Assembly (NCBI RefSeq): GCF_014805685.1
Contig: NC_060892.1
Location: forward strand, 9,815,490 to 9,879,489
Reading direction: 5' to 3'
Length of the DNA: 64,000 bases
Source of the DNA: Silurus meridionalis
Taxonomy: Eukaryota > Chordata > Actinopteri > Siluriformes > Siluridae
Shown here: positions 1 to 12,800 of the stretch, one piece after another
How positions within the stretch are numbered: the first letter of the stretch is position 1
How the letters are laid out: every line of letters starts with the position of its first letter
Notes under the pieces: model-generated
Database searches by the model: none
What the model was told of the DNA's origin: nothing
The model's input: only the letters and a program-made list of their open reading frames with translations
Made by a program: the position numbers and the translations under genes

Positions 1-1617
1 GAATCCAGCACTGCAACAAATGCTGGCTAGGCGACAAAAAAATGTCGACAATGCTGGGTAAGTGAAAACAGCTATTACCCAGTATGCTCAGCTCTTGATG
101 ATCAGCCAGTATCGGCTGCATGACAACAAACGATTCATACACAAATCGACTTAGAAAGGACGACGAAGAACAGTTAATGCACCTTTTATGGCTAATATGG
201 ACACACAGTTAATGATCTGGGCTGTATATGAGTACAAACCAAGTAGTTTACTTTAGCACTGATATCAACAAGGACTAAAACCAAAAAAGGAGCAAAGTAT
301 TTTCACTGGGTCTACATGAAAGGTTTTGTTTTTAACACTGCCACCTTTAGACGGGTACATCCCTGCAATCAAGAACAGTGCTGTAATAAAAGGCTGTAAC
401 GTTGTTTATGATTAAAAGAGAGAACTACTTCACTGGCTCTGCAATAACATCAGGCCTCGATTGTCCCTGTGAGAAATACATTACAGCTAAAAACAACCAA
501 CAATCGCTACAGACAAATTAGAAGCTTTCTGTTTATTGACAGAGGCCAAAAAAAGACATTTTCAAAAATAAACTGAATCTTTGATCCTACAAGGAGGTAA
601 TTTACTCGGTGTACCTTTACACTTAGATATGACAATCTGATAAAGCAGCTTATAAAAGGTCATTTTATTCCTCGGTTTATTTCAGGCTTTGGCAGCAGGA
701 TACAAGTCAATACGTTGGCATTTTTTTTAAAGACGCATTTGCTCAACGGAACAGTTTAGACCAATTAATAACATCTTAAGTTCTTCGTGCCGGTCTGCTT
801 TGGCCTGATATTAGCCCATTTAAACACTCACAACAACTAAAGTACTGCAAATGAAACTCGGATAAGGAGATGAGGTCCGGTTTATGAGCTAGGCATGAAG
901 CAGCTTAGGTTCGGTTCTATTATATGCATATATAGCAGCAAACAAGCAGACTAAGTATAATTAGTCAGTTGAAGAAGTGTTGGGTAAAATAAGAAAGCAC
1001 ACGAGAACATGGGAAAGAAAAGGTAGATTTGCGGTAGTACTTCATTTCAGGTTCTGCCTGTTAAAAAAAAAAAAAAAAAAAGATTCTTGATGAAAGATCA
1101 GAGGAGAACAGCAACAGCAAGAAAAGCATGTGTACAACTCACATACAGGAACCTGAGGCTACAGTGGGCATAGGCTCACAGGAACCAAACAGATCGACGG
1201 AGGGGGGAAAAGCATTGTTTTCCAAATGCTCAGTAAGCCTGTACTCTTTGATTCCTGTGGTTTGGCTGACAGGAATGGAACATTATGTGTTTTGCTGTTG
1301 TATGCAAACCACCTCAAGGGTCAACATATTGCACTTTTACCGGAGTCAAATGTTATTGGCATCATACACACTCGCTTACTGTTACAACCCGCAATGTTTC
1401 ACAGGTTGTATTGTATTGCATGGGATGTGTGGGTTTTGTACTCATAATATAGAATAAAATAGAACTGACATGCGTGCAAGAATGAGAACAGAATCCCAGA
1501 CTGTTCTGTTCAACACAATTATAAAAGGTGCTGTTCTGATCCACACTACATGAACAAAACTGTCCTTTTTCATTAAATCTAAATGAAATTAAAACTAGTC
1601 ACTTTTTTTTTTTTGCT

Positions 1618-2024
1618 TCTATAATCTCTACTCCTCTGTTCTGGAAAGACGTTTCCCTAGATTTTGGAGTGTGGTTGTGGAGATTTGTGCTCGTTCAGCC
1701 ACAAGAGCATGAGTAACTTCAGGTAGTGATGTAGGGTGAAGAAGCCTGGGGTGCAGTCTGCGCTCCAGTTCATCCCAATAGTTTTGAGGTCAGCGCTCTG
1801 TAGCGGGCCACTCATGAATTTTTCAATGCAGGCCATTTAAACATGGAGCTGGCTTTGTGCACAGGGGCAGTGTCATGCTGGACATGTGTTAGTCTTATCG
1901 TTCAAGTAAAGGGAAAATGTAATGCTAATGCATCAAAGACAATTGTGTGCCTCCAACGTTGTGTAACAGTTTGGGAAAGAACCACATACGGCTGTAAACG
2001 TCGGGTGTCCCAATACTTTTGTTA
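1618..2024 (-). mobile_element. Tc1/mariner-like transposon remnant, family A
   Basis: The minus strand begins CAAAAGTATTGGGACACCCG and contains, in a broken frame, the transposase-like phrase HDTAPVHKASSMFK. Several internal deletions and stops make it inactive. Further copies lie at 4960, 23040, 35470 and 36521. Confidence 0.7.
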
Positions 2025-3511
2025 ATTCATTCATATATATTACATGGATGTGTGGGTATATTTAAACATATACACATACATAAAAAACCTGAGAATTGAA
2101 ATGCATTTTACTATTTAGAATGTTAAAGCACCACACAGAGCAGTGTGTAGCAGTAGAACTAGACTAAACTTACATGACATACAAATAGACAACACAGTCA
2201 AAACCCCATGACTGGCTGAATTATGGTAGAAGATACGAAACAGATTCTCGGGAAATGACTTAAACATGCTAACCAGCATTACATGACATTTAACAGTGAG
2301 TCATTCAATAAGAAATACACAGTACTTTTAAAGTGGCAGGCCTTTCTGCTGTAACATTGTAGTCATCCAGATCTTACAAGTCAGTCACAACAAAGATTAG
2401 TAAAGACAATCGTCCCATTCACCAGCATTTTTTCCATGTTCGACATGTCGCCAGACCACACCGATTTGCTGCACTTCTCCCTCCTTCGCCGGAAAATCCC
2501 GACTTCAAAGAACCCATAAAAAAATTAATACTTGAAAGAAGCTTCTTGGTGAAAAACCCCTTCATTAAGTGCATTCTCTTTTCCCCGAATTATGTTCATG
2601 TGTAGGCTATAATTCTCTGTCAGGCTCGGTGCAGATTGCGCTTTAAATGCACGTGTTAAACCTTGTGTATGTTATTTCAGTGCTGTAATAAATCAGCGCT
2701 CGGCGACAGGCGTGGCCGCGTCCGAAACGCTCCTTCGCCGGCGCTGTTGCCACACGCATCAGCACGAAGGTGAAGCGTCAAGGTAACTACCTGCGGATTT
2801 ATCGGTGACAGAAAACACATCACTGCCATTCACGCAAGCTAATTGAAAAATGCTTGGTTAATGGGCTCCACTGTAGCATAATGAGTGCTATTCAAAAGGA
2901 CACCCCTTGTGCTTGTTTAAGATTAGCGATTCCTGCCAAGATGCTGACCTTAAACAATGAGGGACAGTAAACACTCCACAGCTTCAGGCAACATTTATAA
3001 AACCACAACACTAAAGAGTCACAGAGGGAGGCCTACAGCAGGAAATGGTACTTTTGCCTATTAAATAAATAAAAAGCTAAAAAAAATTGCACAATTATGG
3101 TATGTAACCAAGCTTGACATTCCAGATTTTTTTTTTCTTTAAAGTGAACATTGCACTTATTTAAACACAATGCTTGATTCTAAACAGAAGGTATCGCTTG
3201 ACAGTCAATCGTTATTGCTTCTGGACTAAAAGCGTACACAGGATGAAAGCTGTGTTCTTGATATGGTATATTATAAATAGTGTTCTGTGAGGAGACATTT
3301 ACGGAAGAAGTGTTCCACACTAAAAAAATAAATAAATAAAAAGTGTCCTCAGGATGCAAGAATTTTCACTTAGCTGTCTATTGGTAACATACTGTTGCAT
3401 TCTTTAAACTATTATTGGTCAAAAGCTGTGGTATACGAAGAATTAAACATTCCAAGAAATGGTGACAATAACATCAGTTGTGTTTTAGGCAACCAAATTG
3501 CAGTTGCGTTT

Positions 3512-3878
3512 AGGGCTGACGCGATTCCTTTAGTAACTTCAAAAAAATGAAAAAACGTAGTGTAGTCCAGTTAACTGCACACTGAGCACTGCGTTTCTCC
3601 ACGGACCATTAATACTGGCGCACCACCCCTAAATTCTGGACAGCTCTGGGTCTCATCTGTTTCCCCTTCGTTTATGAATATCGCGAATATATGAAAATCT
3701 TTGTTTCCAGCCTTGTTTTGTGCTTATGCCGTGTTGATATACTGTATAAGACCCCTGGACAGGTGAACACAGAAGATGCGGCAGAATGAAAAATGAAGGA
3801 ACGGAGAGGAAACAGCGAGGAGAAGATTCAGGCCAAAGAACACAAAGTTTCCAACGTTTGGGATCATTTAAAACTAAA

Positions 3879-3922
<44 letters not shown>

Positions 3923-4146
3923 TTTTATTTGTAATTTTGCTGTAATATGGCAATTCAATTTACATTAAACATTATTTTTTTACATTAAATTAATTTTTCT
4001 AAAAAGAAAACAGATTACTTGTTCACTTTAAGAGACTCCATCTTATTTTCTAATTATCTTTAATGAAGAAAAAATACCCCCCCCCCCATTAATCGATTGA
4101 CTAATCGGTAGAAAACTATTACAAAAATAATCGATAGCTGCAGCCT
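3512..4146. mobile_element. Possible hAT-like non-autonomous element
   Basis: The left end TAGGGCTGACGCGATT and the right end ATCGATAGCTGCAGCC, read inverted as GGCTGCAGCTATCGAT, are imperfect inverted repeats with the AGGGCTG-type start common in fish hAT MITEs. The interior holds an (AC)(AT) microsatellite at 3878-3918. No 8-bp target duplication was confirmed. Confidence 0.3.
3878..3918. repeat. (AC)(AT) microsatellite
   Basis: Five AC units run directly into about 15 AT units. Confidence 0.93.
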
Positions 4147-4764
4147 GTTCTCATTGTTCAGCTTTGGTAATCGATATCTTGATGGAAACAGGCACGATGT
4201 TTTCAGGGTTCTGCGATCATAACTGAGAACAGTGACAACACTGTCAATGAAACTCCCCAACATACAAATTAGGTTCCAAATAGCATGTATGCATGATCAA
4301 ACTCATGTCTGTGTGAAAGTATGGTATTAGTTTTCATTTCTACCATAATTGCAATTTATCAATCGATTGCCATGATTCTTGATGCTCCAAAAAAGTTAAC
4401 TGACCATGTAATATGATATGCATCCGTTTCTTAAAGTAGAAATTTGCAAAGAAATCTGAATCCTAAATTCAGTCACTACACCGATAACACTATTAAGCAC
4501 AAATTATTTCACTTAGAGTGATTATAGAATGAAATATTCTTCGAATTATGGATAATTTACATTTTTTGAACCATTACCTTTTTATTTAAAAATGGTTTCA
4601 TTGTAAAAAGCACAAATCATAAATTCACTGCTATTTTAATACTGGTTTAGAAACAAAATTAAATACTAAAATAAAATACAAATTTGGGATTTAGTATATA
4701 ATTATTTAGTTATAGTGAATTAGTGCCCAACTATGACTGTCTCACACCTAATTGTTAATTCTTT

Positions 4765-4835
4765 TTTTTTAATTTAGGGCAACCGGCAGATACCCCATAT
4801 CCAAAGCGACTCACATTTATGCCTGTGTAATCCAC
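4765..4835 (-). mobile_element. SINE core fragment
   Basis: CCCCATATCCAAAGCGACTC matches the CTTATCCAGAGCGACTTA core of the SINE family at 13862, but head and tail are lost. Confidence 0.4.
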
Positions 4836-4959
4836 TCTATTCTTTATATTTAACAACTGAGTAGTGGAACGAATACTGAAATCCTAAGAATGATGGAATA
4901 GGAAAAATATTATTTATTTGATTTTATAGGTCTTTAGACTTCTTGGTGAAATTCTATTG

Positions 4960-5372
4960 TCAAAATTCTATGGACACCTGACAGCACCAAATGCGCATGC
5001 TAAAAATCCTATGCATTGTTACACCGATCGTCATTCTTTTGGAAAGGCCTTCGACTAGATGCTTGAGCATGACTGTAGAGATTTGTGCTGACTCAGCCAT
5101 GAACAAAATTCTAATTCATCCAAAAGTTTGGAGGAGTTACACAGGGCCTCTGTGTAGACCACTCAAGTTCTTTAACATCATATTTTCATAAACCTTGCTT
5201 TGTGCCCATGGGCATCACCATGTTGGAACAGATTTGGGTATCTTAGAGCCTGTAATGGGGAATCTTAACGCTTTACTATTGTGTTCAAAACAACTTTGTA
5301 GCAACAGTTTGTGGATGAGCCACAAAGATAATAATCAGGTGTCCACATAATTTTGGCAATATAGTGCGCTTG
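4960..5372 (-). mobile_element. Tc1/mariner-like remnant, family A, heavily decayed
   Basis: It shares GTAGAGATTTGTGCT, GGCATCACCATGTTGGAACA and an end CAGGTGTCCACATAATTTTG with the family A copies. Its decay is the heaviest of the five. Confidence 0.6.
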
Positions 5373-5985
5373 CTTGAGGAGATTAGATAAAATAAATAAA
5401 TTACTAGACACCTGACAAAGATTTGAAGAAAAAGCCATAGTTATGAGACTGAACCCTGACAACCGAAACATACAAAAATACGCCCGCGATACATCAAACG
5501 TACATCAACAATGATTTGACAGATTTAGGATTCAATCCATGTGGTGGTACTTTCTAAAAGTTTAGACGTGTGTGATGCAATTTTCAGATGAACTTCCAAC
5601 TGCCATGTTTAACCCACAGTGATTGATGATTACAGCAAACCGCACTGACATTTCATGCTACAAAAGATGCCGCTGACCAAAAGGCGTGGAAGCTGTACCA
5701 CCGGTTTCGTCCTATGCGCTATTATTCATGTCATGCTTTGTATGGTTGTATGCAGGTTTGCTGAAAAGCTGAAAAGAAGATTTTGCCAAGTGCACATCTC
5801 AAAGGGATTGTTCTACAGTGTTTCATCAGCACTCTCATGACCACCTTAGTGTGGTATTCCAGCTTAATAACCATAACAAGAAAAGAGGTTTGTTCCTTCT
5901 TTAGCTCTTAGCCAAAATCTTCCGTCTTCCAAGGAACAACAAAATTGATTTTTCCAATGATTATCCCTACTTTATAAATAGCAAA

Positions 5986-6017
5986 ATGCTATTTTTTGCT
6001 ATTTTTTGCTATTTTTG
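5986..6017. repeat. Short tandem repeat of GCTATTTTTT
   Basis: Three near-identical 10-11 base units of GCTATTTTTT followed by a G-run. Confidence 0.85.
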
Positions 6018-9000
6018 GGGGGAGGGGGGGCTCTATGGCTGGATCCTTTGATTTTTGTCTTCTTATTCTACACAACTTTCATCTCTCACAGTAATCAAAC
6101 CTTAGGGATGGAGAATGCCTTTTAATGAAAAACCAACGATTTAGCTGTCACCACCTGTACAACAGATGATTACAGAGAATAATCAGTCCTCGGGGTCCCG
6201 CTCTAAAGAAAAGACCGTCTCAGATGCAGGCCAAGGCCATAGAAAATTGATGGCTTTGTCTCACACCTGATTATTTAAGGTCCACACTCTACAGATAAAG
6301 AACACACATCGATGTACAAAGATTCTCAGAGTGCTACAGATTGAGATCAGCCCCCCTTAATTAAAAAAGCTATCAATGTTAGAGACTGGGTGTTATGCCA
6401 GACAACGCTAACACAGGTTTAAATGGTGATGAAATAAAAAGCGCCACATGCTTTTATAAAAGGCACCAGTAGTAGCAGCAGCAACAAAAAAGGATGGAGT
6501 ATATACAAGTAAAAGTAGTAGTATTTGATGCAAACCCCAAAAGATTTAACTGCAATGATTTTGGGGAGGAAATTACATTTGTTAGAACACGTTACGTTTG
6601 TGTGCAGGTGTTTCGGTACCCAACCTTATAAATTATTTAGCCTGATCATATTTCAACTTGGTTAGACAATGAACATGATTTGTTTTTGTTTATTTGGGGG
6701 TGTGGTTTTTCTTTTCTGTCCACCAAAGGCCATGCACAGACTGGTATTGCCACATTCCCATTTCCTGCACATGCGAATGAGAATCTTGGCACTAAACCAT
6801 CGTGTCTAAAATGACAAACATTTTAGTCTTTGTCAAGAAAACGCATTGGACAAAATTCCGCTTTTCCACATGCTTACTGGGCTGTTCAGTGTAAACTAGG
6901 CAAAATTCAATATAATTTGCTTTATACAGGAAGGAAGAAAACGCCTGAACGCTTCATATTCATTGTGCAGAAATCCAGGCCTCCTGGTTTTGATGGAGTG
7001 CTTGCTACTTTATCCTCGAATGAGACCCTCAGAGATGACTGTGATGTGATAAGTGGAGTGATAAGCACCGCCAGCAAGATAGCATTTCACTTCTGAATAT
7101 TGCAGCAGTATTTAGACGAGGTGTGTGCTCTCGTTCCCGGCTGCATTTTTAATAGAATCTGCTGCACAATGGCAGAAGGGGGTGGGGGTACACCAAACAT
7201 CAAACTAGAAGAGGTACTTTCATGTGGACTCATCCAGTTTCCACCAGAACTGCTGCACAGATGTAATGGGATGATCTTGCCGTCATTACGGGCATATTAT
7301 TTTAAGTGAAACGGAATAAAAGGAGCTGTGGTTTCATCTGCACTTGACTGAGTGAAACTGAATGGGGAAAGAGAGAGGAAGACAAGAAATAGAAAGAAGT
7401 ACAAATTGGGAATGCAAAGCAGCAAGACTGGGAATAATTGGCATGTGGTCTGTGCAGTAGATAATAGTAATACATTCATAAGACCATGTACACCTGATCT
7501 AACTCGCTTCATTAACAGGCGTTTCCTGAGTCAACAAGGGCGTATTGCAGAAGGAAAAACATGAACGTGGGGCCGCAGTTCCACACTCCGGTGCAGGAGC
7601 AACACTGGCCTGTACTAGCAGAGGTGGAATGCAGTCATAGAGAATAACATGACGTCAAACCAGGGTAACCTGACCTACTTCAGCTACTGGTGAGGATCTG
7701 GTAAAGAAACAAGTGCATCTACAGGCAACTTACTCAAAAACCTAAGCTGCTGAAACACTGTCTTCTTTCACCTTTACAGCGCTGGAGCTCAGTGTGCTTC
7801 AGGACTGTGGTCTCATTGGAAACCTCAATTCATAATGCCCCTTATTGGAGTGCCGAGTGACAGGATACGAACAGACTTGACAAGAGGAAAATTGTTTTTA
7901 TATTATAATTATATATATATATATATATATAAATAAACTTTTTTCCCTCGTCAATTCTGTTGGTATCCTGAAATAGAAATTAGCCGAGCAGTAAAGGAAA
8001 ACAGATCACCAAAATCAATCAGGTCTTTAACATGTCCCATAGACTTTATCTGGTATTGGCTTAATCTGAAGTAAACAGGCTCCTCCGAGGAGATAAGAGC
8101 TTCCAGGCTCCACTTGTGTGTTTTGGCATTTAAACAAATCAATGACTCAAATTTTTTTTTTTTTAAGAAGCCAAGCAGCAGTCAGGAAAGCCCTGTTCTC
8201 CACTGGGTCAGTAAGACCAAGTCAGGCTGGCTCCTGAGGGCAGGCTGGTGCGATATCGCTTATTGACACAGACCATTCAGATTGTGCTGTGAGATAGGGC
8301 AGGCTAAAACACACAAACACCATCCAAATAAGCTTCCTATCTAAATCCCCTTTCTAGCAAAGGGATTCTGAAATCTGATTCTGCACTCAATAGTGTACCA
8401 CGGTGAAGAGACTCCGCTGACACAGAATGCCGATGCCTAATTCAAGCTGCGCTAGTGCGTTTTAACACTATTTTACAATTAGCGCAGATAAGAGCTCTCA
8501 TTTTATACAAGCTTCCAAAGAAATTATATTTGCACTGAGCAGACTGGCAGAAATTTTTATTTTTTTTTATTTTTTGGACAGTACATTACAGAGGAAGAAG
8601 GCAGGTACACAGATCCTCTCAGTCCCCTAGAAAATCTTTGAAACAAAGAAAACACTGTCAATAAGCCCCATGGGTTTTGGCCAGCATTGCTTAGGTCTTT
8701 GGAAAACCAAGATAAAAAAAATAAATCCAAAAACAAAACAAAAAAAGCCCTTCAACAGAACCGCTGAAGTCTTTATAAAAAGTTCTGGCTAAGAGGGACA
8801 GTGCTGAAAGCTTTCTCCCTACAAGCTTAGGGTTAGATTTCAAACCCTGGCAAGCCTGGTTGCTGCAGGGATTCCAGATCAAGGAGCTAAACAGGAAGGG
8901 TAGAGAACAGGAGCGACTGTGGTGGGCTGGAGCCGGGCAGCAGCTTCCAGTCTGAGGCGAAAAACCTTAGGTCAGTCCTAGCTAACACTATTCTGCTCAT

Positions 9001-9744
9001 TGTATAAAAAAAGAGGGGTGGAGGGGGTGGGGTGGAAGAGGATTGGCTTAGTTGATCTGATGGAAACAGTCTTTTCAGTTTAAACAAAGTACTCAAGCTG
9101 TGATGTTCAAATGAGTTGAGAGAGAGAGAGAAAATAAAAAAGCAAAAAAAGAAACCCAAAAAAGCGTACACTATACTCGCGTCTTGGTGTGAGCCGAGCA
9201 CGACCTGGTTATTGGAGCATGGAATAAACTGAAAGCACCTGCACTGAACAGGAGCTACAAACTCTGCACTCGAAAAATCAGACTGCAAGCAAAAGCAGTT
9301 TTCAGCTGCTTTGCATTTCCCGAAGAACAAACAGTAAATAAAAATCCCAAACCAAGCGATTACTGAATTACCCTTCAATAAAGATTTTTTTTTGGAGAAT
9401 AAAGGGGCAAACAGCCGGGCTCGTTTCTCACCAACCCACTGTGAACGTAGACAGAAGACATTTTCAGACTTCAGATTACATTCCCATCATCACCACTTTC
9501 CATCAAAAAAATAGTCATGAATGATGTAATCAACAAGAGCTGCCTAAAAAGGCAGGGGGAAAAACCAAAACAAAAAACATTCAAACCATTTCTTGTTTGA
9601 GAAAAGTTAAGGAGGGCATTATATCAGCATTTGTCAGGATCTGCTTGTTAGCAGTAGCATTTGCAGTAATAAATCAAACAGGATGGTGGATTTTTTGCTT
9701 GATTCTACTGTAATGTGTAGAAAAACAACACATTAACCCCCATG

Positions 9745-9747
<3 letters not shown>

Positions 9748-9807
<60 letters not shown>

Positions 9808-9832
9808 ACACATACATACATACACACATACA
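9748..9832. repeat. (TA)n then CA/CATA microsatellite
   Basis: About 25 TA units grade into CACATA and CATA units. It lies in chsy1 intron 2. Confidence 0.95.
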
Positions 9833-12800
9833 ATAATAAATGACAATGTAGTGGAGAACTTCATTGTTATTGTAAAGAAAATTTATTCCTAGGAACCAAA
9901 TTGTGATTAGATTTTCTCTGCCATTCAGAGGTTATTGAGAAAAAAAAAAAAAATCTAATTATCTGCAGCCTAGCCCTTTGTCTGAGTGGGCCATGATGCC
10001 TTTGAGATGGAGATGGAGGACAGCCATCTAAAAGGATGAAAGCCAACCAAGGCACAAATGCATTAGATACAATCAAGGAATCGGGGGGGAAAAAAAACTA
10101 AAATAACCCAGCAGGCACATAAAAATGGCTAGATTTTCCTTTTTGAGATAAAGATAGATATAAAATAGCTGGTCGGACACATGCTCTGCCCAAACCACAA
10201 GTCATGCAAAATGTACGAGCCGCCTGAGAAAAATCTAATGCAAGGACTGGTCTTATAATTTATAGTGCCAGTTAAATTAATGCCCTTCAGCCAGACACAT
10301 TTGGCTTGGTGCTTTGGAGCAGACGTCAAAGAGATTTGATTGTCGACAGTCATCTATTATTTATAGATTAATTTGACCTGCTTGAATGCACAGAAATAAA
10401 ATAAAAAACTGAATGCAAAATCTGATAAGCCTCAATTTTACATCACATTACATTGTGAGTCTGTTTTAGTGTCAGACCAAGGCCTTTTCTATAAAGCCTT
10501 TTTGTAAAATTGGTGGATTTTCGATGCCTTCAACATTTCAAATCAAACTAATGTCATCTAAAAGAACTTTAGATCTTACATAGTTAGAATGACAATAAGA
10601 GAAAGGACATACACTGCAGAGGAGTGATTCAGCCACACTGCGTTTTAAACTGACAAACGGCAACCATTTATTGGGATTTAATTGCTATCGCTATAACTGT
10701 GTAAAAGCCCTCTGATGGAAACCTGCTGTGACGAGACAAAGATAAGATAGTACAAAGGGGGGGATTGCTTTATCCTGTCTGACAGAGGTGTGTCCCACAG
10801 TCCTCCTCTTTCCAGCTCTAAAAATATTCATACACGTTACAGAGGAACGAGGGGGTGGAGATAATACATTGTTCTAATACAAAAACCTCAAATCATATAA
10901 CATCCATGTCTAAAATCAGTGTTCAGATCTCGTGTGTGCAACTGAGGAGTTCGCCGAAGTGCCAAATTAAAAGCGAACGTGTTCTTTTTCAGACGCCGAT
11001 GTGGGCTTAGGTGTTACTATTTAAAAGAAAACTTAAAAAAAAAAAAAAAAAAAGGGCGTTTAAAGCGCCAAAGAGAGTTTATATAGGAATAATGTGATTA
11101 AAAGTGAAACAAAGATAGAGACAGGAATGGTGTTTTAAAAAGCCCTGATTATATGTAATCAGACTGTGTGTGTCTCTACCCTAAACAACTCCTACCAATC
11201 AGTGTGCACCAAAAAGAAAAAAGTGCTTTTAGAGATCGAGTGCATGCCAGATAGGGACTGCCACAAACGGATGTTTAAACAGTATGGGACGGGTCCAGAA
11301 CAGATTACAGCTGGTGTTTCTTCTCACAACCTTTTGCCTTGACTAGTGATGACTGTTTAAAGCTCTTTGCTTCTCTCCGGAGGAATGATTCAAAACAGTT
11401 TGCTTTAAAAGTTCCAAAATGGTTTTAAAAAAGAAAAAAAGTCGCCGCCCACATATGAAACCTTTTATCTTTAAACACGCCATTGCCTCCATGTTACTTC
11501 AGTTTTTGTTGATTGCTCATTTACTCATACTTATAAAGTATGAGTATAATAAATGTATATATATATATAATGTATGTGTAATGTATGGATTTTTATATAT
11601 TTTTATATATATATAAAATCTCTGGTTTAAATAAAGAAATGTCCGGATCGTACACTGGAACAGCAATCTCCGAGCTCAGCAGAAGCATGTAGGATGCCTA
11701 GAAAACAACTCAAACAAACCCTTATGGTCCAGGTGTCTCCACCTGCCACAGCTGTGGTCAGAAACGATGCGATTTATTACGATCTCTAGACAGGCGTGCG
11801 TCTTGGACAATGCGGAAAGCTTAAAGTAACGCTACTTGGAACAACTACTAAGTAAGAGAAAGAGTATATACTTTCTGGTCCTCATTGATAATAGTGAAAT
11901 TAGTAACCAACTTCACACTGAGCAAATAATGAAACTTGCACTTAAAAATAAAGAAATTAAAAATATAACAGTTCTTGCTGAAACAGACTTCTCGGTCCGA
12001 CATGCGACAGTTTTAATTCCACATTCAGTGCGTCACTAGTATTAACATCTCACAAAGTATACAGTGAGGAGGAAAGAAAAATAAATAAATGGCAAATATA
12101 GTATGAAAAGGTCATGCTACCCAGAGAGAGCTGGCAGGGGGCTGGTTAGATAAAAATGAAAGTACAACAAAAAAAAGCCAGCTTGTCTTCTAGAGTAAAT
12201 GAGCCCTGGGAATGGGCGCACATCGTGACAGCTGTAGGAGGATTCAGTGTGATGGGTAACTGTCATGGGGACAGATTTACACCGTCCAGGTTACACACGC
12301 TTTTTGCTGCAGACTTGCCAGACCATTGTCTGAAAAGCCCATTCTTTCTCAGCCATGACTCAAACATATGGACTTTAATTCCTGGTCTGCCCCAAGACAC
12401 AAACACAGCTGCTACACAAATGCCATTGCCACCCCGGACCTGCTCAGGATCTTCAGCAACACCGTTCTAGAGATTTCTTGTCACAGCTCCTTACCTTTTA
12501 AAAAAAAACGCTTGCCCTGTGTTCATGCAATTCCACAGCTGGAATTCCTGACCAAGCTTTGATCCACAGCACACACGTGGTACGCAGGCAAACTAATTAA
12601 TTGTGTTTACCAACTTCAGCAGAGCTAGCGTCAAACAGGGACGCACAATGGGCATCATGCTGGGCCTGATGAAGGATGTGGAATGGGCACAGCGTGTGGC
12701 AGGATAATCTCTTTTTCAGCTGCCTGCCCTCATTTCATCACCTTAATAGGTTAATTGCGAATGTAATTCATGGTAACAAAGGCTTGAGCAGTTGCAGGTG

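Larger units (their letters stand above)
2025..9747. other. Intronic stretch with little recognisable content
   Basis: Apart from the SINE scrap, the family A copy and the possible hAT element listed separately, I see unique AT-rich intron, a CpG-containing patch at about 2690-2790, and an AT run at 7905-7932. Reading frames here are short and isolated. Confidence 0.6.

Noticed and set aside
8887..9378. 163-codon minus-strand frame
   Set aside because: It has low-complexity Phe/Pro/Ser content, no domain, and lies in a long intron; chance opening is the simplest explanation.
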